Assembly: GCA_001462255.1 (NCBI GenBank)
Contig: LIUJ01000227.1
Span: 1 to 6,581 of the forward strand
Length of the DNA: 6,581 nt
DNA from: Fibrobacteria bacterium GUT77
Lineage (GTDB): Bacteria; Fibrobacterota; Chitinivibrionia; Chitinivibrionales; Chitinispirillaceae
Direction of reading: 5' to 3'
In this document: piece after piece, positions 1-6,490 of the stretch
Layout: every line of letters starts with the position of its first letter
Numbering within the stretch: position 1 is the stretch's first letter
Notes under the pieces: model-generated
The model's database searches: none
What the model saw: only the letters and a program-made list of their open reading frames with translations
What the model was told of the DNA's origin: nothing
Position numbers and translations under genes: made by a program

Positions 1-1
1 G

Positions 2-862
2 TTGCTGACACGCGGCCACATCCTCCTTGAGGGGGTACCGGGATTAGCCAAAACGCTGGCCATATCTACGCTCGCCAAGGCGGTGGACACCGGCTTCAAG
101 CGGATACAGTTCACGCCCGATCTGTTACCGGCGGACATCGTGGGGACGATGGTCTATAACCAGAAGAGCGGGGAGTTTGTGCCCAAAAAGGGCCCCATCT
201 TCTCCAACATCGTGCTTGCCGACGAGATCAACCGCGCCCCGGCGAAAGTACAGAGCGCCCTCCTCGAAGCCATGCAGGAGTGCCAGGTGACCATAGGCGA
301 CGAGTGCTACAAGCTGGAAGAGCCGTTTTTGGTGTTGGCCACGCAAAACCCCATAGAGCAGGAGGGTACATATCCCCTACCCGAAGCGCAAGTTGACCGC
401 TTCATGCTGAAGCTCAAGATCGTATACCCGTCGCGCGACGAGGAAAAGGAGATACTAAAGCGGATGGCGGCCGGGCCGATACCGGAGGTCAATCCCGTAA
501 TAAAGGTAGATAAGTTGCTCTCGGCCAGAAAGTTAGTCGCCGAAATCTATATGGATTCCAAGGTTGAAGACTATATAGTAAACATTGTCTTCGCCACAAG
601 AGAGCCGGAGGCCGTAGGACTTAGCGACATAAAGTCGCTGATATCCTACGGCGCCTCCCCGCGCGCCACCCTGTTCCTGACACGAGCCGCCAGAGCCCAC
701 GCCTTCATCCGCGGTCGCGGCTATGTAACCCCCGAAGACATCAAATCGGTGGGGATGGATATCCTAAGGCATAGGGTCATAACCACCTACGAGGCGGAAG
801 CCGAAAATATAACGTCGGAACAAATCGTCCAAAAAATATTCGACAGCGTGGAAGTACCGTAA
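2..862 (+). CDS. MoxR-family AAA+ ATPase, 5'-truncated by the window edge
   Basis: C-terminal ~286 residues of a MoxR-type AAA+ ATPase, a cytoplasmic ATP-driven chaperone family often tied to maturation of metal-dependent or vWA-domain partner proteins. In window numbering, Walker A is GVPGLAKT at 11-18, Walker B is VLADE at 71-75 followed by INRAPAKVQSALLEAMQE, the sensor-1 Asn is N116 in ATQNPIEQEGTYPLPEAQ, the arginine finger is probably R133 (DRF), and the sensor-2 Arg is R221 in GASPRA. All catalytic elements are intact. MoxR proteins are usually about 310-330 residues, and a lead-in of some tens of residues normally precedes Walker A, so the true start lies upstream of base 1; the TTG at position 2 is just an in-frame codon. 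The stop (860-862) abuts the ATG of the next gene, so the two are very probably co-transcribed. The client is unknown: no DUF58 or vWA gene follows, unlike many MoxR operons. Family assignment is very secure. Confidence 0.95.
   Translation: MLTRGHILLEGVPGLAKTLAISTLAKAVDTGFKRIQFTPDLLPADIVGTMVYNQKSGEFVPKKGPIFSNIVLADEINRAPAKVQSALLEAMQECQVTIGDECYKLEEPFLVLATQNPIEQEGTYPLPEAQVDRFMLKLKIVYPSRDEEKEILKRMAAGPIPEVNPVIKVDKLLSARKLVAEIYMDSKVEDYIVNIVFATREPEAVGLSDIKSLISYGASPRATLFLTRAARAHAFIRGRGYVTPEDIKSVGMDILRHRVITTYEAEAENITSEQIVQKIFDSVEVP
850..854 (+). promoter_or_regulatory. Ribosome binding site inside the moxR 3' end
   Basis: GGAAG lies 8 nt before the ATG at 863, within the last codons of the upstream ATPase gene. 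It supports the 863 start and translation of the beta-helix gene from the moxR transcript. Confidence 0.6.
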
Positions 863-1948
863 ATGAAAAATTTCTTTATTTCTGCGTCACTTATGATCTG
901 CGCGACCGCGACACTGTCCTCTCAAGCCTTCGGCGAGCGGACGGTGAGCGGGATCATCGACCGTGAAACGCGGTGGAAGGCGGAGGACGGGCCCTATATT
1001 GTAGAGGGCGACCTGCTTGTAGCGAGGATGGCCAACCTCGTCATCGCCCCGGGAACGAAGATCATCATAAAGAACGCCGCTAAAAAAGCCTTTTTGACAA
1101 CGCCGTTCGACAAGGCCGACTCTACTCTGTTATCCATTCGCGTACTCGGCTCCATAAGTTGCGTAGGCAGGAGAAGCAACCCTATCGTCATAGTACCCGA
1201 AAGAACGGAATTGGCAAACTACTCCTGGCACGGAATAATTTTGGACGAGGCCGACAGCAGGTATACCGAGATCTCGTTCACGGAAATATCGGGCGCGGCG
1301 GCGGCCGTCACCGTCAAAAAAACCAACCCCTTATTGCGGAACAACGCGTTGGAAAACTCCAATATCGGCATCCACTGCGTAGACGGCGGCATACCGAAAA
1401 TTTACAACAATCTGATATCAAGCTGTTTCACGGCCGGAATAAAAATAGAGAAGAGCAACCCGCAAATTCTCAACAACATCATAGCCTTCAACAACAACAT
1501 AGGGGTATGGGGCGACAACAAGTCCAAGATCACCGTCAAATACAACTGCGTCTTCGGCAATACCGACGACAACTTCTTAGACTGCGACCCCGATTTGGGC
1601 AAACTCACGCGCGCCGTTAAAAATAAAGACTCCACCGACGCCTACGGCAACATTACAGCCAACCCGATCTTCGTGGGTTCGGAGGCGGAGGCCAAAGCGA
1701 TAGAAATCGACATTTTACTGCAAACCGATTCGTCGCGGGTAAAAAACAAGAAGATACTGCACCTTCCGAACCTGCAATTCGGAAAACCCACGCTTAAAGA
1801 GGCGACCGTTATTGGGAGCGAAACCCGCCAATTGTCAAAATACTCCCCCTGTTTAAACTCCGGCGATCCGGGGGGAACGTTCAAGAACGTCGACGGATCA
1901 AGAAACACCATGGGACCCAAGGGGGGGCCGGATTTCATGTCTCAATAA
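863..1948 (+). CDS. Exported right-handed parallel beta-helix repeat protein
   Basis: 361-residue protein with a Sec-type signal peptide: K2, a hydrophobic stretch at about 4-18, and a plausible cleavage site around SSQAFG (20-24). The mature protein should be periplasmic or outside the cell. Residues ~145-233 form a parallel beta-helix solenoid: the NN pairs at 160-161, 182-183 and 204-205 are exactly 22 residues apart, as are the NP/IP/NP pairs at 155, 177 and 199, which fits an asparagine ladder in successive coils. The N-terminal part (about 46-128) has beta-rich stretches and a WHGIILD segment typical of the entry to NosD-like/PbH1 helices. The C-terminus (327-357) carries YSPCLNSGDP and NVDGSRNTMGPKGGP, matching the SPxxDAGDP...DGSRxDxGAxGGP closing motif common in surface beta-helix proteins of Gram-negative bacteria. 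No catalytic residues of pectate lyases or other polysaccharidases were recognised, so enzymatic activity is not claimed. Its start directly follows the moxR stop. Confidence 0.85.
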   Translation: MKNFFISASLMICATATLSSQAFGERTVSGIIDRETRWKAEDGPYIVEGDLLVARMANLVIAPGTKIIIKNAAKKAFLTTPFDKADSTLLSIRVLGSISCVGRRSNPIVIVPERTELANYSWHGIILDEADSRYTEISFTEISGAAAAVTVKKTNPLLRNNALENSNIGIHCVDGGIPKIYNNLISSCFTAGIKIEKSNPQILNNIIAFNNNIGVWGDNKSKITVKYNCVFGNTDDNFLDCDPDLGKLTRAVKNKDSTDAYGNITANPIFVGSEAEAKAIEIDILLQTDSSRVKNKKILHLPNLQFGKPTLKEATVIGSETRQLSKYSPCLNSGDPGGTFKNVDGSRNTMGPKGGPDFMSQ

Positions 1949-1955
1949 TCCGCCT

Positions 1956-3986
1956 CTACCCCACCTCCTCAATCCCTATCAACTCCTGATCCTTGTCTAC
2001 CGCAGTTCCGTCCGCCGCCAATATCTTTACTATCTTGCAACGCGCGGGCGCCGATATCTCGTTGAACAACTTCATCGCCTCCACAATGCACACCTTTACC
2101 CCCTTCTCAACTATATCCCCCTCCTTGACAAAAGCCGGTTTACCGGGGCCGGGGGATGAGTAAAAGGTTCCGACCAACGGGGATTTTATCGCCTTCGCGT
2201 AAGCCGCCGCGTCATTGTTCGCCGACGGTAACGCGGATTGTTGAACCTCCGGCGACGCTTGCGCCGTTTGGGATGACACCGCAAAAGTCGGCAAAGAGAC
2301 CGGGGTAGCAACGGCGCCGGGCATCTGCCCTACAGTCGGCGCTTGGAACGCCGCGCGCGATTTCACGGATATCGTCGACTCGCCCTTACGAAAAACCATC
2401 TCCTCTATAACGAGACCGTCTATCTTGCCGATGAGTTCGGCGACCAAACCGTCTACCGGAAGTCGCAGCGGCGACACCGACGCCGATGCCGGCACGGACG
2501 TTACCGGGACCGATACCGGCGCCTTCTTGTCGGCCTCACCCTTTGCCGCGGCCTCGCCCGACGCCTTTTTTATCTCCGCGTCGGCCGGAATCTCAGGACG
2601 CTCCCCTACCGGCGCCGCCCTCCACTTGAAATACTCAAGCGCCGGCTCCGGCAACAGCACGTAAGAGAGTATGTCCTCCTCAGCGTGAATGAACGTAGGA
2701 TCCACACCGTCGGTGGCCTTTGGAAGCATACTGGTTATTTTATCGGCGGGGCGATGGTTTATGGGTTTCTCGTCGCCCAATATTTTTTTTATCATGCTCT
2801 TGTCAATCGGTACGGGCGACCTTCCGTAAAGACCTTTTACGTAGTCCTTGACCTCGTTGGGCACGATCTTGTAGCGCTCGCCCGATATGATGTTCATCAC
2901 CGCTTGCGTGCCGACGATCTGGCTTGTGGGGGTAACGAGCGGCGGGTAACCCAAGTCCTCGCGCACGCGACTGACCTCTTGAAGCACCTGCGGCAACTTG
3001 TCGAGCGCTTTCTGCATTTGGAGTTGCGAGCGAAAGTTCGAGATCATTCCACCCGGTATTTGGTGTACCAAGATACCCGGATCTATGGGCATTACGGAAA
3101 TCGGCGCCGTACTGCGGCGCGGAGCAAGATCGGCAAAATACTTGGCGACCATATCAAGCGCCTCCACGTTCAATCCTGCTGAGTAGTTGGTCTCGGAGAA
3201 TATAGCCGCCATGGTCTCAACCGGCGGCTGCGAGGAAGCCCCGGCCATGGATGATATGGCGCAGTCGATAGCCCCGGCGCCGGCGCGCACTCCCTCGACG
3301 TACGCGGCGGTAGCCATACCGCTCGACGCGTGACAGTGCAACTGTACCGGAATGTCTAATTCCTTAACTAGGGCCGACACCAAACGCTCCGCCATTATCG
3401 GCGAGAGAATGCCGGCCATGTCCTTCACGCACAACGAGTCTATGCCGAGCTCAACCTGCTCCTTCGCGTATTGAACGTACTTTTCTACGGTGTGAGCCGG
3501 GGAAATCGTGTAAGCCAAAGTACCCTGGGCGTGAGCGCCGTGCCTCTTGACCGCCTTTATGGCGGCCTCCAAATTGCGAGTGTCGTTCAACGCGTCGAAC
3601 ACGCGAAAAATATCAATCCCGTTCTTACACGCGAGAGCGACAAACCTATCCACCACATCGTCGGCGTAGTTGCGATAGCCTACGAGGTTCTGCCCGCGCA
3701 AAAGCATCTGCAACGGCGTGTTCTTGGCCTTAGCCTTAATGAGACGCAAACGCTCCCACGGGTTTTCGCGGAGAAAACGCAGGCAGACGTCGAAAGTGGC
3801 GCCGCCCCACGCTTCGAGAGAGTAGTAGCCTACGTTGTCGACAACGTCTATGATAGCGAGTATGTCCTCGGTGCGCATGCGGGTAGCCCAAAGCGACTGG
3901 TGCGCGTCGCGTAACGTGGTGTCCGTTATGCGCAAGGGGATTTTGTGCAGGAGGTCTTCGGTTTTCAGTTTTACTGTATTGCCCAT
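1956..3986 (-). CDS. Pyruvate/oxaloacetate carboxyltransferase (OadA/PycB type) fused to a full-length AccB-like biotin carrier
   Basis: 676 residues. Residues ~16-290 are the HMGL-like TIM-barrel carboxyltransferase: DTTLRDAHQS at 22-31, the carboxylated-lysine motif CVKDMAG with K188, and the metal-binding HCH at 217-219. D27, K188, H217 and H219 sit at a constant +10 offset from the D17, K178, H207 and H209 described for OadA carboxyltransferase, so the active site looks intact. The conserved PYC/OADA region follows (IPGGMISNFRSQL, then LGYPPLVTPTSQIVGTQA), to about 465. After an Ala/Pro/Lys linker (~470-507), residues 509-676 resemble an entire AccB: an N-terminal LIGKIDGLVIEEM..KGESTISVKS region, a Pro/Ala/Gln-rich linker (~546-597), and a biotinyl domain (600-674) with a thumb-like SSPGPGKPAF insertion and CIVEAMKL. 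The biotin acceptor is K639, 37 residues from the end. The carboxyltransferase would exchange CO2 between carboxybiotin and pyruvate/oxaloacetate. Last gene of the accD-accA set; no OadB/OadG or biotin carboxylase is adjacent. Existing annotations may read oadA or pycB; neither fully fits, so no symbol is given. Confidence 0.93.
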   Translation of the reverse strand: MGNTVKLKTEDLLHKIPLRITDTTLRDAHQSLWATRMRTEDILAIIDVVDNVGYYSLEAWGGATFDVCLRFLRENPWERLRLIKAKAKNTPLQMLLRGQNLVGYRNYADDVVDRFVALACKNGIDIFRVFDALNDTRNLEAAIKAVKRHGAHAQGTLAYTISPAHTVEKYVQYAKEQVELGIDSLCVKDMAGILSPIMAERLVSALVKELDIPVQLHCHASSGMATAAYVEGVRAGAGAIDCAISSMAGASSQPPVETMAAIFSETNYSAGLNVEALDMVAKYFADLAPRRSTAPISVMPIDPGILVHQIPGGMISNFRSQLQMQKALDKLPQVLQEVSRVREDLGYPPLVTPTSQIVGTQAVMNIISGERYKIVPNEVKDYVKGLYGRSPVPIDKSMIKKILGDEKPINHRPADKITSMLPKATDGVDPTFIHAEEDILSYVLLPEPALEYFKWRAAPVGERPEIPADAEIKKASGEAAAKGEADKKAPVSVPVTSVPASASVSPLRLPVDGLVAELIGKIDGLVIEEMVFRKGESTISVKSRAAFQAPTVGQMPGAVATPVSLPTFAVSSQTAQASPEVQQSALPSANNDAAAYAKAIKSPLVGTFYSSPGPGKPAFVKEGDIVEKGVKVCIVEAMKLFNEISAPARCKIVKILAADGTAVDKDQELIGIEEVG

Positions 3987-3996
3987 AATAGTTGGA

Positions 3997-4002
3997 TTCC
4001 TT
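3997..4002 (-). promoter_or_regulatory. Ribosome binding site for the carboxyltransferase-BCCP fusion
   Basis: On the minus strand AAGGAA lies 10 nt before the ATG at 3986, in the 17-nt gap after the accA stop. It supports the chosen start and operon translation. Confidence 0.6.
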
Positions 4003-4004
4003 TT

Positions 4005-4958
4005 TTATTTTGTAAATTTTCCCATTGTTGAGAATTTTTCGAATCTTCTTTGTATTAGTTTGGGCGGTGATAACGGTATCAGTTTTTTTAGGTGCTTAAG
4101 TACCGCCGATTTTATCGCGTTGGCTGTGGCTTGATGGTTGCTGTGGGCGCCGCCAACCGGCTCTTTTACTATTTCGTCTATCACGCCTAAAGATAGAAGA
4201 GATTTTGCCGTAATTTTTAGGCTTTCGGCGGCTTGCGCCGAGTATGAGGCGTCGCGCCATAGGATGGAAGCGCAACCTTCCGGGGATATTACCGAATAAA
4301 CGGCGTTTGAGAGCATCAGTACCGCGTCGGCTACGCCTATGCCTAACGCGCCGCCGCTACCGCCCTCGCCGGTTACTATGGCCACTACCGGAATCTCCAG
4401 CTTAGCCATCTCCGTCAAATTTCTCGCTATTGCCTCCGCTTGCCCGCGTTGCTCCGCGTCTAAGCCGGGATAGGCGCCGGCGGTGTCTATGAAGGAGACC
4501 ACCGGCACGTTGAACTTTTCGGCTAAGCGCATTAGGCGCAACGCCTTTCTGTAACCTTCGGGTTTCGCCATTCCAAAGTTGCGCCTTACGTTTTCCTCAA
4601 CGTTCTTGCCTTTGCTATGACCGATCAGCATGACTTTTTGGGCGTCAAGAGCGGCAAAGCCGCCTATCAGCGCCCTGTCGTCGCCGTAGCGCCTATCACC
4701 GCGCAGTTCAACAAAATCCTTGAATATAAGGGATATGTAGTCGTAGAGCACGGGACGCCGGGGATGCCGCGCCACCTGCACGGTCTGCCACGGCGAGAGG
4801 GTTTCGTATATCTCCTTTTTACGATCCTCGCACTTTTTTTCAAGTTCGGCAATCTGCGTACCGAAGTCGCCCTTGTTCTCGGCGGCGGAGTTCTTGAGCT
4901 TTTCTATGGCCCTCTCAAGCTCGACCACCGGTTTTTCAAATTCAAGTTCGCGTTCCAC
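4005..4958 (-). CDS. accA: Acetyl-CoA carboxylase carboxyltransferase subunit alpha
   Basis: 317 residues, the usual AccA length. With AccD it forms the heterotetrameric carboxyltransferase that moves CO2 from carboxybiotin on BCCP to acetyl-CoA, giving malonyl-CoA for fatty acid synthesis in the cytoplasm. Visible features are an N-terminal helical/coiled-coil region (~10-55), ETLSPWQTVQVARHPRRP (52-69), FIDTAGAYPG (156-165; many relatives have DTPGAYPG), ERGQ-like EQRGQAEAIARNL (169-181), the oxyanion-hole glycine stretch GEGGSGGALGIGVAD (197-211) and SPEGCASILW. The C-terminal LIQRRFEKFSTMGKF matches the family tail. The start is a GTG at 4958, chosen because it gives a full-length family N-terminus and is preceded 8 nt upstream by AGGTGAG. 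It lies 9 nt after the accD stop, so accD and accA are probably translationally coupled. Identification is very secure. Confidence 0.97.
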   Translation of the reverse strand: MERELEFEKPVVELERAIEKLKNSAAENKGDFGTQIAELEKKCEDRKKEIYETLSPWQTVQVARHPRRPVLYDYISLIFKDFVELRGDRRYGDDRALIGGFAALDAQKVMLIGHSKGKNVEENVRRNFGMAKPEGYRKALRLMRLAEKFNVPVVSFIDTAGAYPGLDAEQRGQAEAIARNLTEMAKLEIPVVAIVTGEGGSGGALGIGVADAVLMLSNAVYSVISPEGCASILWRDASYSAQAAESLKITAKSLLSLGVIDEIVKEPVGGAHSNHQATANAIKSAVLKHLKKLIPLSPPKLIQRRFEKFSTMGKFTK

Positions 4959-4966
4959 GTCCGCCC

Positions 4967-4973
4967 CTCACCT
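4967..4973 (-). promoter_or_regulatory. Strong accA ribosome binding site overlapping the accD stop codon
   Basis: AGGTGAG on the minus strand contains the TGA stop of accD and lies 8 nt before the accA GTG. It decides the GTG start and suggests that ribosomes ending on accD reinitiate on accA, which suits the equimolar AccA2AccD2 complex. Confidence 0.7.
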
Positions 4974-5804
4974 ATTGTAGTATGAAAGTATACGGTGTAA
5001 CGTACTCTTCATCTCACGCCTATGCACGATAGCGTCTAAAAAACCGTGCTCCAACACAAACTCGGCCGTCTGAAAATCTTCCGGCAACTTTTGCTTGATT
5101 GTCTGCTCAATCACCCGCCTGCCGGCAAAGCCTATAAGCGCCCCGGGCTCCGCGATGTTGACGTCGCCCACCATCGCGTAAGAGGCGGAGACACCGCCCG
5201 TCGTGGGATCGGTCAGCACGGATATGTACGGAACCCGCCTCTCGTCGAGCCGCGCCACTCCGGCGCAGGTCTTGGCCATCTGCATAAGCGACAATATCCC
5301 CTCGTGCATACGGGCCCCGCCCGACGCCGAAAATATTATGTAGGGGATACGGTGGTCGTAGGCGTAGTTGGCGGCCTGAAGGATTTTTTCGCCCGTCCCG
5401 GAACCGAGGCTACCGCCCAAAAAACGAAAATCCATCACACCCACAACAACCTCAAGCCCGTTTATCTTCCCGATACCGGTCACTACCGACTCGTTGAGCT
5501 TGGTCTTGGCGCGCGCGGTCTCCGCCTTCTCGCTATACGGCCCCTTACCGTCGACAAAGCGCAACGGATCGCTCGGACGTATGGTATCAAACATCTCCTT
5601 GAACGTCCCGCTGTCAAGCGTAATCCCAATGCGCTCGTAGGCCGTCAACTTACCGTGCCAACCGCACTTCGGGCAAACGCTGATATTGTTTATGAAGTCC
5701 TGTTTGAAAATATGCGCGGAACAGGATTGACAGCGAATCCATATCTCATCCTGTTGCTGCTTCTTACCAGCGGGTTCTTTCGTCTTTTTTGTAAACCACG
5801 GCAT
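4968..5804 (-). CDS. accD: Acetyl-CoA carboxylase carboxyltransferase subunit beta (zinc-ribbon)
   Basis: 278 residues, normal for AccD. It is the beta half of the acetyl-CoA carboxylase carboxyltransferase; this subunit binds the acetyl-CoA side with an oxyanion hole. The N-terminal four-cysteine zinc ribbon is intact (C25, C28, C44, C47, in WIRCQSC and CPKCGWHG). The crotonase-fold domain follows, with GGSLGSGTGEKI (130-141), FSASGGARMHEG (158-169), SLMQMAKT (172-179), TDPTTGGVSASYAMVGD (from 198) and IGFAGRRVIEQTIKQKLP near the C-terminus. These match E. coli AccD block by block. The ATG at 5804 is preceded by AGGAAG with an 8-nt spacer. It is the first gene of the accD-accA-fusion set. 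The NUDIX gene lies 117 bp upstream on the same strand. No biotin carboxylase gene is adjacent. Confidence 0.97.
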   Translation of the reverse strand: MPWFTKKTKEPAGKKQQQDEIWIRCQSCSAHIFKQDFINNISVCPKCGWHGKLTAYERIGITLDSGTFKEMFDTIRPSDPLRFVDGKGPYSEKAETARAKTKLNESVVTGIGKINGLEVVVGVMDFRFLGGSLGSGTGEKILQAANYAYDHRIPYIIFSASGGARMHEGILSLMQMAKTCAGVARLDERRVPYISVLTDPTTGGVSASYAMVGDVNIAEPGALIGFAGRRVIEQTIKQKLPEDFQTAEFVLEHGFLDAIVHRREMKSTLHRILSYYNR

Positions 5805-5921
5805 GGGGATAGCTTCCTATACTGGTTACAAGTTACACAAGGCGCCGATTGTCGGTTAATACACGCCTATCGACAACGACACCCGCACACGCGTAAAATA
5901 CATCGGCACAATACCCGTCGA
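5805..5921 (-). other. Intergenic leader between the NUDIX gene and accD
   Basis: 117 nt without a gene, the longest non-coding gap in the window, and the likeliest place for an accD operon promoter. I could not pick a convincing -35/-10 pair: TATTAA and TATAGG stretches occur on the minus strand but without a well-spaced -35. A tandem pair of TGTAAC (minus strand; 5825-5830 and 5832-5837, 7-nt step) sits just upstream of the ribosome binding site. No intrinsic terminator for the NUDIX gene is evident, so read-through from it is possible. Confidence 0.35.
5813..5818 (-). promoter_or_regulatory. Ribosome binding site for accD
   Basis: AGGAAG on the minus strand lies 8 nt upstream of the accD ATG and supports that start. 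Confidence 0.65.
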
Positions 5922-6443
5922 TTAACCGGATTCGCACATCCCCCGAATCAACCCCCTCATAGACTCAAAGGCTATCTCTTCCTCAACCAAATCTTTCGGA
6001 TACTTATAAACGATCTCTTTAATTTCGTCGTTACTGCGAATTTTATTATCGGTACCTTCGTCAAAACGGCACTTAAAAAAAACGTCGAGCGTGTGATATA
6101 AAACGTCTCCGTATAAGTACGTATTGGGAATAGACCGGTAATACTCAACATGGCTAACGGCCATACCCAGCTCCTCGCGTACCTCGCGGGCGAGCGCCTC
6201 CTCCGCCGTTTCCCCGAAGTCGACGAAACCGCCGGGCAAATCCAACATACCCGCCCGCGGCTCATGGTTCCTGCGGACGACCATAAGCCGCCCCTCGCCG
6301 TCAAAGATCAACGCCGCGACCGCAACCGCCGTGTTGAGGTAAATCCCAAACCCGCACCCCCCGCACACAATCTTGCGGAAGTCCTCCAAAACCGCCGGAC
6401 CGGAGCAACGCGGACAGTATTTAAGCACGTCTTTATTATCCAT
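5922..6443 (-). CDS. NUDIX hydrolase with N-terminal zinc ribbon
   Basis: 173 residues from the ATG at 6443. A four-cysteine zinc ribbon (C10-P-R-C13 and C27-G-G-C30) precedes a NUDIX domain. The NUDIX box spans 72-94 and fits GX5EX7REUXEEXGU at every position (G72, E78, R86-E87-V88, E90-E91, G93, M94), so the Mg2+-dependent pyrophosphohydrolase site is intact. The preceding DLPGGFVDFGET context is that of ADP-ribose/NADH-type and general nucleoside-diphosphate-X hydrolases; the actual substrate cannot be read from sequence. A longer in-frame start at 6539 is rejected because it would run from the tRNA gene through its terminator and add residues unlike the family. No good Shine-Dalgarno sequence precedes 6443, so expression may be weak, or the message may have a very short leader. 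The gene lies between tRNA-Glu and accD on the same strand; no functional link to carboxylation is evident. Confidence 0.9.
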   Translation of the reverse strand: MDNKDVLKYCPRCSGPAVLEDFRKIVCGGCGFGIYLNTAVAVAALIFDGEGRLMVVRRNHEPRAGMLDLPGGFVDFGETAEEALAREVREELGMAVSHVEYYRSIPNTYLYGDVLYHTLDVFFKCRFDEGTDNKIRSNDEIKEIVYKYPKDLVEEEIAFESMRGLIRGMCESG

Positions 6444-6462
6444 AACACGGCCAAAATCAACG

Positions 6463-6490
6463 ATTAAAGACAAAAAACGGGCTCTTTCCA
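6463..6490 (-). promoter_or_regulatory. Possible promoter for the NUDIX gene, overlapping the tRNA terminator
   Basis: On the minus strand TTTAAT (6463-6468, 5 of 6 to the -10 consensus) lies 16 nt after TGGAAA (6485-6490, 4 of 6 to the -35 consensus), which is part of the terminator stem. Transcription would start about a dozen nt before the NUDIX ATG. This is a weak match in A/T-rich DNA and may be chance. Confidence 0.2.

Noticed and set aside
863..907. Lipoprotein reading of the beta-helix signal (Cys13 after LMI)
   Set aside because: LMIC does not fit the lipobox (small residue before Cys), and the Cys lies within the hydrophobic core; a standard Sec signal fits better.
1159..1620. 153-residue open frame overlapping the beta-helix gene in another frame
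   Set aside because: It is rich in Gln and Arg from out-of-frame reading of Asn/Lys-rich codons, while the main frame carries regular solenoid repeats.
2343..3182. 279-residue open frame on the plus strand opposite the carboxyltransferase gene
   Set aside because: It is antisense to a gene with continuous family motifs; the composition is very rich in Arg, Leu and Tyr and no fold is recognised.
1956..3986. Na+-pumping oxaloacetate decarboxylase alpha subunit
   Set aside because: The carboxyltransferase resembles OadA, but no beta (membrane pump) or gamma gene is next to it, the neighbours are accA/accD, and the tail is AccB-like. It cannot be fully excluded without the rest of the genome.
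5046..6101. 351-residue open frame on the plus strand opposite accD and the NUDIX gene
   Set aside because: It lies antisense to two securely identified genes, has an Arg/His-rich composition typical of a reverse-strand shadow, and shows no recognisable domain.
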